64,000 bases of DNA, from positions 62,001 through 126,000 of the forward strand of contig CAZMSO010000002.1 in the NCBI GenBank assembly GCA_964568975.1, given 5' to 3'. Shown one piece after another: positions 16,329 to 25,177 of this stretch. Positions within the stretch are counted from its first letter, which is position 1. Each line of letters starts with the position of its first letter. Both the position numbers and the translations under genes were made by a program. Below the pieces are notes generated by a model, which worked only from the letters and a program-made list of their open reading frames with translations, searched no databases and was not told the DNA's origin. The stretch comes from CAZADA01 sp964568975 (GTDB taxonomy: Bacteria; Pseudomonadota; Alphaproteobacteria; Caulobacterales; Maricaulaceae).

Positions 16329-17519
16329 GTGACGCGCACCACCTATCTTTTCACCAGCGAGAGCGTATCTGAAGGACACCCGGATAAGGTGTGTGATCGG
16401 ATCTCGGACGAGGTGGTGGACGCCTATTTCGCCGCGGCGCTGCGCCAGGGCATGGATCCAAGCCAAGTCCGGGTCGCGGTGGAGACGTTGGCGACCACAA
16501 ACCTCGTCGTGTTGGCCGGCGAAGTGCGCGGTCCGAAAATTCGTCGCCATGACTTGAACGACATTGTGCGCGCGGCGGTGAAAGACATTGGCTATGAGCA
16601 GGATGGCTTCCACCACGCCGATCTTCAGTTCATGAGCCACATTCACGGCCAGTCTGCGGAAATCGCTCAAGGGGTTGACGAAGGCGGAAACAAGGATGTC
16701 GGCGCGGGCGACCAGGGCATCATGTTCGGTCACGCCACGAATGAGACCCCAAGCCTGATGCCGGCGCCAATCCACTACAGCCATCAGATCTTGAAGGCGA
16801 TGGCGGCGGCGCGGAAGTCCGGCGCGCGCCCGGAGTTTGAACCGGACGCGAAGTCCCAAGTCACGCTGCGCTACGAGCGCGGCAAGCCCGTCGCAGCGAC
16901 CTCGGTGGTTGTCTCCACCCAGCACGCCGACGGCCTCTCCCAAGCCGATGTGCGGGAGTTGGTGCGGCCCTTTGTGCTGGAGGTTTTGCCGGACGGATGG
17001 ATGTGCCCGGAGGACAGCTTTTATGTGAACCCGACCGGGGCGTTCGTGATCGGCGGTCCCGACGGCGACGCCGGTCTTACGGGCCGCAAGATCATCGTGG
17101 ACACGTATGGCGGCGCGGCGCCCCATGGCGGCGGCGCGTTCTCCGGCAAAGACCCCACGAAAGTCGACCGGTCGGCGGCCTATGCGTGCCGCTATCTGGC
17201 GAAGAACGTCGTGGCCGCCGGCCTCGCGGACAACTGCACCATCCAGGTGTCGTACGCGATCGGCGTGGCCAAACCGCTGTCGGTCTATGTCGATCTCTAT
17301 GGCGGGGAGGTCCGGTGTGACGCCGAGGCGGTGGAAAAACGCCTCACGGAGGTGATGGATCTCTCGCCGCGCGGCATCCGCGATCACTTGCAGCTGAATA
17401 AGCCGATTTACGCGCGCACATCGGCTTACGGTCATTTCGGCCGTGAACCGGACGCCGATGGCGGCTTCTCCTGGGAGAAGACCGATCTTGCGGACAGCCT
17501 GAAAGACCTGGCGTCTTAA
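16329..17519 (+). CDS. metK: S-adenosylmethionine synthase
   Basis: 396 aa, makes SAM from methionine and ATP. Seen: SEGHPDKVCDRISD (ATP/methionine site), GAGDQGIMFGHATNETP, GGGAFSGKDPTKVDRSAAY and the C-terminal GHFGRE. GTG start at 16329 is fixed by GCAGGAGG just upstream. Full length and unremarkable. Control may act through the leader structures described for 16271-16315. Confidence 0.96.
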   Translation: MTRTTYLFTSESVSEGHPDKVCDRISDEVVDAYFAAALRQGMDPSQVRVAVETLATTNLVVLAGEVRGPKIRRHDLNDIVRAAVKDIGYEQDGFHHADLQFMSHIHGQSAEIAQGVDEGGNKDVGAGDQGIMFGHATNETPSLMPAPIHYSHQILKAMAAARKSGARPEFEPDAKSQVTLRYERGKPVAATSVVVSTQHADGLSQADVRELVRPFVLEVLPDGWMCPEDSFYVNPTGAFVIGGPDGDAGLTGRKIIVDTYGGAAPHGGGAFSGKDPTKVDRSAAYACRYLAKNVVAAGLADNCTIQVSYAIGVAKPLSVYVDLYGGEVRCDAEAVEKRLTEVMDLSPRGIRDHLQLNKPIYARTSAYGHFGREPDADGGFSWEKTDLADSLKDLAS

Positions 17520-18077
17520 GCGGTGGCTGGCGGCGGCGTGACGCCGCGCAAGCCGGCGCGGGTTCTGCTCCCGGCGGGCTATGGCGTCCCCGGGCGAGAT
17601 ATCGCACTGGCCTTCGCCGCGCGCGGCGTCCACGTCGGCGTGCATCACACGGGTCGCCGGGCGCTTCCTGCGGGCGCGGGCGTCAGACACGTCGGACCTG
17701 GCGTAGTATGACACGATTATGGCAGAGGAGACGGCGACGGCCGCGACCCCGGTCTGAGACTGTGGGTGTGCGGTTGCCGAAGGTCGATGGTCCGAATGGG
17801 AACGCCACGCTCAGCACCGTCTGCGGCTTCGCCCATCACGCGACGAGGCGGTGGGCGCTCGGGCCTGTCGCGCATGTCGCCGCCGCGATGGCGTGTGCGG
17901 CCCTAGACCCGGTTGCGGCCGACGAAACCGTCAATCTCGGCGAGGCGCAGACGCCGACAATCAGCGCGCGGCTGGAGCGTCTTCCAGCACGATTTGGGAT
18001 GAGGCGTGATGAAGACGCCGATGACTTCCGGCGGGATATGCACACAGACACACGCGAGATCCGGCGAATGTTGAGCT
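17520..18077 (+). other. 558-base region without a confident gene; degenerate coding traces
   Basis: Between metK and trmB. A short frame 17523-17711 contains ARVLLPAGYGVPGRDIALAF then ARGVHVGVHHTGRR, reminiscent of the nucleotide-binding start of short-chain dehydrogenases but without GxxxGxG. A second frame 17708-18130 (140 aa, ATG at 17708) ends in a charged helical stretch (RRDEDADDFRRDMHTDTREI) and overlaps trmB by 53 bases. Neither is recognised. The region could be a decayed gene or one or two fast-evolving small genes. Confidence 0.35.
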
Positions 18078-18830
18078 ATGCCGACGTCGTCGACGAAGCT
18101 GAGGCGCTGGCCGCCCTTGCCGCGGTCTGAGGCCGACAGCGGGTCGCGCCGCCTCTTTGGCCGGGGCAAGGGGCGTCCCCTCTCGCCCCGGCAGCAGGCG
18201 CTGTGCGACACGCTGATGCCCGCGCTGGCGCTCCCGGAGGGGCCGTTTGACCCGCGCGCGCTCTTCCCTACGGCGCGGGAGGCGCGGTTGGAGATCGGGT
18301 TCGGCGCCGGCGATCATCTCGTGGCGCAAGCGCTGGCGCACCCGGATGTGGGGTTCATCGGCGCGGAGTTTTTTCGCGAAGGCGTGGGCAAGGCGCTGGC
18401 GCGGATTGACGACGCGCGGCGACAGGGCGCGGCGCTGGCGAATGTGCGTCTTCACCAGGGCGACGGGCGTGAGATCCTTGAGCGGATCGCGCCGGCGTCC
18501 CTTGCTCTGATTTATGTTTTGTTTCCGGACCCGTGGCCGAAGACGCGTCACCACAAGCGTCGCCTTATCCAGCCCGACACCGTCGCGCTGATGGCGCGGG
18601 CGCTTGTCCGCGGAGGACGGTTGCGGGTGGCGACGGACGTGCGGTCTTATGTGGATTGGACGCTCCAGCATGTGCGCGCTCACGGCGGCTTCTCTTGGCG
18701 CGCGCGGCGGCCGGCGGATTGGCGCGCTCCGCCCGCTGATCATGTCCGCACACGCTATGAGACGAAAAACATTGGCGATTGTCCGCCGACTTATCTCGAC
18801 TTCGTGCGGCGCGCCGGCGCAGCGCCATAA
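18078..18830 (+). CDS. trmB: tRNA (guanine-N7-)-methyltransferase
   Basis: 250 aa SAM-dependent enzyme making m7G46 in tRNA. Homology begins at RRLFGRGKGRPLSPRQQAL (about residue 23) and runs through LEIGFGAGDHL (SAM site), FIGAEFF, LIYVLFPDPWPKTRHHKRRL (the family signature) and RYETKNIGD at the C-terminus. The ATG at 18078 gives about 22 unconserved leading residues; a TTG at 18117 is an alternative. Paired with metK in many alphaproteobacteria. Confidence 0.93.
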   Translation: MPTSSTKLRRWPPLPRSEADSGSRRLFGRGKGRPLSPRQQALCDTLMPALALPEGPFDPRALFPTAREARLEIGFGAGDHLVAQALAHPDVGFIGAEFFREGVGKALARIDDARRQGAALANVRLHQGDGREILERIAPASLALIYVLFPDPWPKTRHHKRRLIQPDTVALMARALVRGGRLRVATDVRSYVDWTLQHVRAHGGFSWRARRPADWRAPPADHVRTRYETKNIGDCPPTYLDFVRRAGAAP

Positions 18831-18918
18831 GCGCGTCGGGACGAACCAGTGGAATCTTCACCCGTATTCAGCGCGCCCGCGAGCGGCTAAAGTCCGGCGT
18901 CAGCAGCGGGAGGGGGCG

Positions 18919-19845
18919 ATGCGCACTGAGGGACAACGGCGTTCATCCAACATTGAGGACCGGCGCGGTCAGCGGGGCGCGCGTCGGGGCGGCGGCGGCG
19001 TGTTCGCGCTGTTGCCGTTTCTGTTCCGGCTGATGTTTTCCCGATTGGGGCGGCGGTTTGTGTTGCCACTAGTCATTGTGGCGGTTGTGGGCTTTGTGTT
19101 CTTCCCCGGCCCGACCCAGGCGATCCTGAACCAGATCATCGCGATGTCCACGGGCGGCAGTCTGGCGCCGCCGGCTGAGCCCTTGCCTGAAGCGGAGCGC
19201 GAACGGTTGGAAGCGACGACGTCGGTCGCCCTCGCGTCCACGGAAGATGTGTGGGACCGCTTGTTTGCAAATGACGGGCTGTCCTATCGCGAACCGACGC
19301 TGGTGCTTTATTCCGGCGGCACAACGACGGCGTGCGGCTATGGGTCGTCAGCGGCGGGGCCGTTCTACTGCCCCGGGGACCAGAAGCTTTACATCGACTT
19401 GCGGTTTTTCTCCGAGATGGGGCGCAAGCTCAATGCGCCGGGGGACTTCGCCCAGGCCTATGTCGTGGCCCATGAGGTGGGCCACCACGTCCAAGAGTTA
19501 ACGGGCGTGCTGGACTGGGCGGCGCGGGAGAAACAACGCGCCGGCGGCCAATCCGCCGCGGCCAATCAAGTGCAAGTGCGTGTCGAGTTGATGGCCGATT
19601 GCTTAGCTGGGGTGTGGGCCCACCATGCGCGCCAAATCATTGAACCGGGTGATCTCGACGAAGCGATCGGGGCTGCTGAAGCCGTGGGCGACGACACCCT
19701 CCAACGTCGCTCCCAAGGCCGCGTCGTGCCTGATGCTTTCACCCACGGCACAGCCGCGCAACGCAAGCGATGGTTTGAGACGGGTTTTGACGGCGGTGAT
19801 GCTGACGCGTGCGAAACGCGCTCGATCGCCTATTCGCAGCTGTAA
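18919..19845 (+). CDS. Neutral zinc metallopeptidase (YpfJ/Zn_peptidase family)
   Basis: 308 aa. Basic N-terminus, one or two hydrophobic segments (about 30-75), then a zinc peptidase domain with HEVGHHVQ as the HExxH-type site and GPFYCPGDQKLYIDLRFF. The downstream ELMADCLAGVWAHHA carries the likely third ligand. Family PF04228; exported or membrane-anchored, with unknown substrates. ATG at 18919 follows GGGAGGGGG; longer in-frame starts lie inside trmB and are rejected. Confidence 0.9.
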   Translation: MRTEGQRRSSNIEDRRGQRGARRGGGGVFALLPFLFRLMFSRLGRRFVLPLVIVAVVGFVFFPGPTQAILNQIIAMSTGGSLAPPAEPLPEAERERLEATTSVALASTEDVWDRLFANDGLSYREPTLVLYSGGTTTACGYGSSAAGPFYCPGDQKLYIDLRFFSEMGRKLNAPGDFAQAYVVAHEVGHHVQELTGVLDWAAREKQRAGGQSAAANQVQVRVELMADCLAGVWAHHARQIIEPGDLDEAIGAAEAVGDDTLQRRSQGRVVPDAFTHGTAAQRKRWFETGFDGGDADACETRSIAYSQL

Positions 19846-19858
19846 GGCGTCGCGCGCC

Positions 19859-20470
19859 TCAGGCGGTCGTGGGCGGGGCGGTGGCGGCCATGCTCTCGCG
19901 CCCTTGAAAGGTGTCCAACCACGCCGCGAGGGGCGCGTTGGGGCCGCGCCAATCGAGGGCCGGGTGGCGGAAATCCAAGTGCGCGAGCGCGCAGGCGATG
20001 GCGATGTCGCCAAGGCGCGCCGGCGCCCCGGGCTCGCTGACATACGCACGCGCCGCCGCGGCGATGCGCAACGCCTTTGTCCGGCGGCGCTCTTGGGCCT
20101 CGCGCCAGCGCAGCGCCTCGGGCCGTCGGTTTTCATACACCATCCCCACGGAAAGATCCGTGAGCTGCTGGCCCAGCGCTTCGCCTAAGCGCGCCTCCAG
20201 CCGCGCCATCCCGCCCTCCGGCAACAGCGGCGGCGCGTCCGACGGCGCATGATCAAGCCACGCGCAAATGAGGCTGCTTTGGAAAAGCGCGGGGCCGTCA
20301 TCGCGGGTGAGGGCTGGGATCAAGCCGGCCGGGTTGGCCGCGATCAGCTCCGCTGGGTCGTCGTGAGGATCGACCATCACTTCCTCGACGCGATCGAGCA
20401 GGTGTTTTTCCCGCACAACCACCCGCGCCATGCGGGCATAAGGCGATGTGGGAGAGACGAACAAGCGCAT
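19859..20470 (-). CDS. Glutathione S-transferase family protein
   Basis: 203 aa. N-terminal thioredoxin-like domain (MRLFVSPTSPYARMARVVVREK; SPY is the glutathione-site region, then ANPAGLIPAL and LFQSSLICAWLD) and an all-helical C-terminal domain with APARLGDIAIACALAHLDFR, the usual N-capping region. Start is the ATG at 20470; the 22 codons before it are not conserved in the family. Converges with the metallopeptidase gene (14 bases between stops). Substrate unknown. Confidence 0.88.
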   Translation of the reverse strand: MRLFVSPTSPYARMARVVVREKHLLDRVEEVMVDPHDDPAELIAANPAGLIPALTRDDGPALFQSSLICAWLDHAPSDAPPLLPEGGMARLEARLGEALGQQLTDLSVGMVYENRRPEALRWREAQERRRTKALRIAAAARAYVSEPGAPARLGDIAIACALAHLDFRHPALDWRGPNAPLAAWLDTFQGRESMAATAPPTTA

Positions 20471-20624
20471 GAGAGACCCCGCGATGGCGTGAGCCTCGTG
20501 CCTGCGCTCGCCGCTGAGGTGGTGACAATGCGGCATGGCGCCACGCCGTGGGGCGAGCTATGAGGCCATGGGGGCCGCGACGCGCAGCACGGTCGACCTA
20601 GGGCTCAGCACGGGAGGGGCGCCG

Positions 20625-21515
20625 ATGGGCGCGGCGCATGTGCCGATTGTGGCGCTGCTGGCGGCGATGATGTCGATCCAGGGCGGGGCGTCGCTGGCGA
20701 AATCCCTGTTTCCGGAGCTGGGCGCAGTCGGCGCGGTGACGCTGCGTTTAGTGTTCGGCGCAGCGATACTGGCGGCGTTGCACCGTCCCTGGCGGCGCAG
20801 CGCAGGCGGGGCGGCGGCGCCCCGGCGTCCTTGGCGCGCGCTTGCGGTCTATGGCGTGTCGCTCGGTCTGATGAATCTGACGTTTTACTTGGCGCTGGCG
20901 CGGATCCCGTTGGGCGTGGCGGTGGCGCTTGAGTTTGTCGGCCCGCTGATGGTCGCCGTGGCGTCGTCACGGCGGTTGCGGGACATGGTGTGGGTGACGT
21001 TCGCAGCGGGCGGCGTGGTGTTGCTGTCGCCGCTGGCGGGCGGGGTCGACGCCATCGACCCGGCGGGCGCCGCGCTTGCTCTTACGGCTGGGGGATTTTG
21101 GGGTCTCTATATCATTTTCGGCCAAAAGGCGGGGGCTGATCATGGGCCGCGGGCGGTGGCGCTTGGGGCGGTGATCGCGGCGGCGGTGGCTGCGCCTGTC
21201 GGCGTCGCGCACACGGGTGCGGGGCTGTGGGCGCCGGAGCTTTTTCCCGTGGCGGCGGCGGTGGCGATTTTGTCCACGGTGATCCCTTACAGTTTGGAGA
21301 TGTTTTCGCTCACACGGCTGCCGCGGCGGGTGTTCGGCGTGATGATGAGCGTGGAGCCGGCGATGGGGGCGTTGTTCGGCCTGCTTGTGTTGTCGGAGGC
21401 GTTGACGGCGAGCCAGTGGGGCGCGATCGGGCTCGTTATGGTCGCGTCCGTGGGCGTGACGGCTTCTGGCGCGGCGGCGACCGAGGCCGCGCCCACCGCA
21501 CGCGACGCTGTGTAA
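20625..21515 (+). CDS. EamA/DMT-superfamily exporter (RhtA-like)
   Basis: 296 aa with ten predicted membrane helices in two EamA repeats. GGASLAKSLFPELGAVGAVTLRL at the first repeat and SLGLMNLTFYLALARIPLGVAVALEF are typical of RhtA-type threonine/homoserine exporters. ATG at 20625, with GGGAGGGG six bases upstream, is preferred over an earlier in-frame ATG at 20535. Divergent from the glutathione transferase gene. The hairpin with a T-run at 21641-21669 lies 125 bases past its stop. Confidence 0.87.
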   Translation: MGAAHVPIVALLAAMMSIQGGASLAKSLFPELGAVGAVTLRLVFGAAILAALHRPWRRSAGGAAAPRRPWRALAVYGVSLGLMNLTFYLALARIPLGVAVALEFVGPLMVAVASSRRLRDMVWVTFAAGGVVLLSPLAGGVDAIDPAGAALALTAGGFWGLYIIFGQKAGADHGPRAVALGAVIAAAVAAPVGVAHTGAGLWAPELFPVAAAVAILSTVIPYSLEMFSLTRLPRRVFGVMMSVEPAMGALFGLLVLSEALTASQWGAIGLVMVASVGVTASGAAATEAAPTARDAV

Positions 21516-21640
21516 GGGCTGTGGGAGCGGGGGCGATCGCCATCGTCGCTCGTCAGTCGACGCCGCCGCGCCCCTTGCGCCCTCTCCGCGCCTCGCTTAT
21601 TTTGAGCACACATCGCGAGTTCGACGCAGACGCGTCAGAC

Positions 21641-21669
21641 AAGCGGCTCCCCCGGGAGGCCGCTTTTTT
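21641..21669 (+). terminator. Intrinsic terminator-like hairpin before rimP
   Basis: AAGCGGCTCCC and GGGAGGCCGCTT pair with one bulged G over a CC loop, followed by TTTTTT. It lies 51 bases before the rimP start, so it either ends the exporter transcript or acts as an attenuator in the leader of the rimP-nusA-infB operon. Confidence 0.75.
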
Positions 21670-21719
21670 GTTGCCTGCGGGATGGCGCAGCCGCGCCGGC
21701 GTGGAGGGCGAAGAGAGCC

Positions 21720-22322
21720 ATGCGGGCGAAAACGCCGCTTGAAGAACGGCTGTTGGCGCGGATCGAACCAGCGGCGGCGACAGCCGGCTTTGAGATTGTG
21801 CGCGTCAGGGTGCAAGGGCGCTCGGGCGACGGGCGGCGGCTGCAAATCATGGCCGAACGCGCGGACGGGACAATGGGCGTTGATGATTGCGCGGACTTGT
21901 CGCGTCAGCTCTCGGCCCTGTTAGACGTGGAAGACCCGTTTGTGGGCGCATGGGAGTTGGAGGTGTCTTCGCCGGGTGTCGATCGGCCGCTGACGCGGCT
22001 GGAGCATTTCGAACGCTGGGCGGGGTTTGACGCGAAACTTGAACTTGATCGCCTAGTGGAGGGGCGCAAGCGCTTTACGGGCGCGCTGGCGGGCGTGGAG
22101 GCGCCTGGCGATGGAGCGTCCGCCGGCGCGGTGCTGGTGGATTTGGAGGGCGAGGCCGACACCGCCGTGTTCCCCTTTGATTGGATCGCTGAGGCGCGTC
22201 TGGTCATGACCGACGCCCTGATCGCGGAGAGCTTGCGACGCGGGGCCGCCCAGCCCGCCCCGGCCGATGATGACGAGATGGAGGGACTGGCGGTCAGCGA
22301 CGCGCCGTCGCGCGAGGAGTGA
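21720..22322 (+). CDS. rimP: Ribosome maturation factor RimP
   Basis: 200 aa 30S assembly factor. N-terminal alpha/beta domain (GFEIVRVRVQGRSGDGRRL, VDDCADLSRQLSALLDVED, LEVSSPGVDRPL) and a C-terminal SH3-like domain (FPFDWIAEARLV), then an acidic tail. First gene of the rimP-nusA-ylxR-infB operon. ATG at 21720 after GAGAG. Its stop overlaps the next GTG (GTGA). Confidence 0.94.
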   Translation: MRAKTPLEERLLARIEPAAATAGFEIVRVRVQGRSGDGRRLQIMAERADGTMGVDDCADLSRQLSALLDVEDPFVGAWELEVSSPGVDRPLTRLEHFERWAGFDAKLELDRLVEGRKRFTGALAGVEAPGDGASAGAVLVDLEGEADTAVFPFDWIAEARLVMTDALIAESLRRGAAQPAPADDDEMEGLAVSDAPSREE

Positions 22323-22645
22323 CGTGGCCGGAGGCGGACCGGCGGCTTGCGGCCTCGGTTGATCGCGCAGTCCGGCGGGCCGTGCTCAAAGAGCTGGCCT
22401 GGTTGGTGGTGACGGCGGGGGTGGCGGCCGTCGGCGTCATGGGGCTCATGCAGTTTGCGCCGGAGGCGCGTGAGTGGGTTGTGCGGCTGGCGGCGGTCGC
22501 GGCCGCGGCGTTGGTTGGGTATGGGGCGTGGGCCCTGCTGGGCTATGCCCGCGCTCTTGCGTGCGAGGATGAGTGGGATGAGCCGGCGTCTGCGGACGCC
22601 GCGGATTCAGAGGACCGCCAAGGCGGCGGTGAAGGAGAACACTGA
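22319..22645 (+). CDS. Small two-helix membrane protein inside the rimP-nusA operon
   Basis: 108 aa, not recognised. A basic N-terminus (RRLAASVDRAVRRAVLKELA) leads into two membrane segments (about 26-46 and 56-78), followed by an acidic tail (CEDEWDEP..DSEDRQGGGEGEH). It overlaps rimP by four bases and nusA by one (TGATG), so it is fully embedded in the operon and probably translated with it. No such gene stands between rimP and nusA in most bacteria. It is probably real because both junctions are exact. Confidence 0.65.
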   Translation: MTWPEADRRLAASVDRAVRRAVLKELAWLVVTAGVAAVGVMGLMQFAPEAREWVVRLAAVAAAALVGYGAWALLGYARALACEDEWDEPASADAADSEDRQGGGEGEH

Positions 22646-24366
22646 TGGCCGTCGGTATCAGCGCGAATAAACTGGAATTGTTGCAGATCGCGCGGGCGGT
22701 CGCGGAGGAGAAGGGCATTGAGGCGGACCTCGTGCTCAGCTCCATCGAGGAGGCGATTGAACGCGCCGCGCGGGCCAAATACGGCCCCGAACTCGACATC
22801 AAAGCCCACATCGACGTCCAGAGCGGCGAGATCACGCTGGAAAAGCGCGTAACGGTGGTTGAGGACGAGCTTCTGGAGAACGAGCAGGCGCAGCTGACGC
22901 TCGCCCAAGCGAAGAAACTCGACGCCGAGGCTGAGCTTGGGACGGTCTTTACGGAGCCTTTGCCGCTGTTTGAGTTTGGCCGGGTGGTGTCCCAAACCGG
23001 TAAGCAAGTCGTAACGCAACGCCTGCGCGAAGCTGAGCGGGAGCGCCAATACGAAGAGTACAAAGATCGCGTGGGCGAGATCGTCAACGGCATCGTCAAG
23101 CGCGTGGAGTACGGCTCGGTGATTGTGGATCTCGGCCGCGCGGAAGCGGTGATCCGCCGGGCGGACTCCATTCCCCGCGAAAACATGCAAATGGGCGATC
23201 GGGTGCGCGCATACATCGCTGATGTTCGCCATGAGCCGCGGGGGCCGCAGATCTTTTTGTCGCGCTCGCATCCGCGCTTTATGGCCGCGCTGTTCGCTCA
23301 AGAAGTGCCGGAGGTCTATGACGGCGTGATCGAGATCCCTCATGTCGCGCGTGATCCGGGCTCGCGCGCGAAGATCGCGGTGCGCACGAATGACGGCTCG
23401 ATTGATCCCGTGGGCGCCTGCGTGGGGATGCGCGGCAGCCGGGTGCAGGCGGTGGTCAGCGAACTCGCGGGCGAGAAGATCGACATTATTCCGTGGTCGC
23501 CGGATCCCGCGACCTTCATCGTGAACGCGCTGCAGCCGGCGGAAGTGGCGAAAGTCGTGCTTGATGAGGAGGAAAACCGCATCGAGGTCGTGGTGCCGGA
23601 TGACCAATTGTCCCTCGCCATCGGGCGGCGCGGCCAGAATGTGCGCCTCGCCTCTCAGCTGACGGGCTGGTCGATCGACATCATCACGGAGGCCGATGAG
23701 TCCGAGCGGCGTCAAAAAGAATTCGCTGAACGCACGGCCATGTTCATTGAGGCGCTGGACGTGGACGAGATGATCGCCCAGCTGCTGGTGACGGAAGGTT
23801 TTGAAAGCCTTGATGAAGTCGCGTATGTGGACATTGACGAAATCGCCAGCATCGAAGGCTTTGGCGACGCTACGGCCGAAGAGCTGCAGGTCCGCGCCCG
23901 CGAACACTTGGACAAAATCGCCGCCGAACTTGACGCTAAGCGGCGTGAGCTTGGGGTCGAGGACGATGTCGCCGCTCATGAAGGCCTCACCGGCGAGATG
24001 GTCGTGCGGCTCGGCGAGAACGACGTCAAAACCATGGAGGATCTGGCGGGTCTGACGCCGGATGATTTGCGCGGCTGGTATGAAACCCGCGATGGCGAGC
24101 GCGTGCGCGAGCCGGGCTTTTTGGACGGCTTCGACATCGACGCCGACGCCGCGGAGGATTTGATCCTGCGTGCGCGGGTCGCGGCGGGCTGGATTTCCCA
24201 AGAGGATTACGACGCCGCGCGGCCGCAGCCCGAGCCCGAGGAAGACCTTGCAGAGGTGCTGGAGGGTTTTGAAGGCCTTGAAAACATGAGCGAGGAAGAA
24301 CTGGCGGCGCTGACCGCGGAGGATGTGTTCGCGCCAAGCAAGCCGGCTGATCCGGAGGGAGCCTAG
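22645..24366 (+). CDS. nusA: Transcription termination/antitermination protein NusA
   Basis: 573 aa RNA-polymerase-bound factor. N-terminal domain 1-125 (ELLQIARAVAEEKGI), S1 domain about 140-205 (VGEIVNGIVKRVEYGSVIVDLGR), two KH domains (CVGMRGSRVQAVVSELAGEK; GRRGQNVRLASQLTGW), then C-terminal acidic repeats (EGFESLDEVAYVDIDEIASI) and a Glu-rich tail. Alphaproteobacterial NusA commonly carries such C-terminal extensions. Confidence 0.96.
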   Translation: MAVGISANKLELLQIARAVAEEKGIEADLVLSSIEEAIERAARAKYGPELDIKAHIDVQSGEITLEKRVTVVEDELLENEQAQLTLAQAKKLDAEAELGTVFTEPLPLFEFGRVVSQTGKQVVTQRLREAERERQYEEYKDRVGEIVNGIVKRVEYGSVIVDLGRAEAVIRRADSIPRENMQMGDRVRAYIADVRHEPRGPQIFLSRSHPRFMAALFAQEVPEVYDGVIEIPHVARDPGSRAKIAVRTNDGSIDPVGACVGMRGSRVQAVVSELAGEKIDIIPWSPDPATFIVNALQPAEVAKVVLDEEENRIEVVVPDDQLSLAIGRRGQNVRLASQLTGWSIDIITEADESERRQKEFAERTAMFIEALDVDEMIAQLLVTEGFESLDEVAYVDIDEIASIEGFGDATAEELQVRAREHLDKIAAELDAKRRELGVEDDVAAHEGLTGEMVVRLGENDVKTMEDLAGLTPDDLRGWYETRDGERVREPGFLDGFDIDADAAEDLILRARVAAGWISQEDYDAARPQPEPEEDLAEVLEGFEGLENMSEEELAALTAEDVFAPSKPADPEGA

Positions 24367-24378
24367 GTCGCCGCGGAC

Positions 24379-25071
24379 GTGGCCGGGCCGGTGACGACGC
24401 GCGGCGCGCCGGGCTCTGAACGACCCCCGAGCACGCACTCGGGGGCGTCTTCTGGGGCGCATTCTGGCAAGCGCGAACGCCGCTGCGTCGTCTCTCGCGC
24501 GGTTTTGCCGCAGGACGCCCTGATCCGTGTCGTGGTCGGACCGGATGGCGTGCTGACGCCGGATCTCGCCGGACGATTGCCGGGCCGGGGCGCGTGGGTG
24601 GAAGCCACGCGCGCAGCGGTGGAGACGGCCGCGCGCAAGGGCTTGTTTGCAAAATCCTTCCAGCGCAGCGTGCGGGTTCCGGAGACTTTCGCCTCTCAAA
24701 TCGAGGGTTTGCTTGAGGCGCGGTGTTTGAGCCTCGTCGGACTGGCGCGCCGGGCTGGGGAGGTGTCGCTTGGCTTTGATCAAGTGCGCGCCGCCTTAAA
24801 GGCGAGCCGCCCGGCCTATCTTCTCCAGGCGCGCGACGGCGCGGCGGGGGGGCGCGAGAAAGTGTTGAAGCTTGCACGCGCCGCTTATGGCGATGTGCCG
24901 GTTGCGGGGTGCTTTTTGGCTGCCGATATGGGAAAGGTGTTGGGGCGGGGTGCGACGGCGCATGTGGCGCTGGCGCGCGGGGCTGCGGCGACGCGCTTTG
25001 CGAGCGAGATTGGGCGGCTGGCGGGGTTCCGGCCGTTGATTCCTAGCTCGTGGACGATTTGTGACGATTGA
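24379..25071 (+). CDS. YlxR (DUF448) - L7Ae-like RNA-binding fusion protein
   Basis: 230 aa. An unconserved Ser/Pro lead is followed by a YlxR domain (RRCVVSRAVLPQDALIRVVVGPDG, LPGRGAWVEATRAAV, FAKSF; about 32-105) and then an L7Ae/YlxQ-like domain (GLARRAGEVSLGFDQVRAAL; about 120-215). This fused form between nusA and infB is common in alphaproteobacteria. It probably binds nucleic acid. GTG start at 24379, 12 bases past the nusA stop; the ribosome site is weak, so a later start is possible. Confidence 0.85.
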   Translation: MAGPVTTRGAPGSERPPSTHSGASSGAHSGKRERRCVVSRAVLPQDALIRVVVGPDGVLTPDLAGRLPGRGAWVEATRAAVETAARKGLFAKSFQRSVRVPETFASQIEGLLEARCLSLVGLARRAGEVSLGFDQVRAALKASRPAYLLQARDGAAGGREKVLKLARAAYGDVPVAGCFLAADMGKVLGRGATAHVALARGAAATRFASEIGRLAGFRPLIPSSWTICDD

Positions 25072-25177
25072 ACATGGTCGTCGCGCCTCTAAAGTAGCGA
25101 TCTGTTAACGGCCAGTCGGCGCACTGTGTGGGAAGGGTCTGTCCCTGCCGCGCGACACGGTCTTAAAGCGAGAGCGA

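Noticed and set aside
16305..17714. A 469-residue open frame on the minus strand opposite metK
   Set aside because: It is an Arg/His-rich shadow of a well-conserved gene; high GC makes long antisense frames common.
22543..24783. A 746-residue minus-strand frame opposite nusA and ylxR
   Set aside because: No recognisable domain; it covers two certain genes and has shadow composition (Arg/His-rich).
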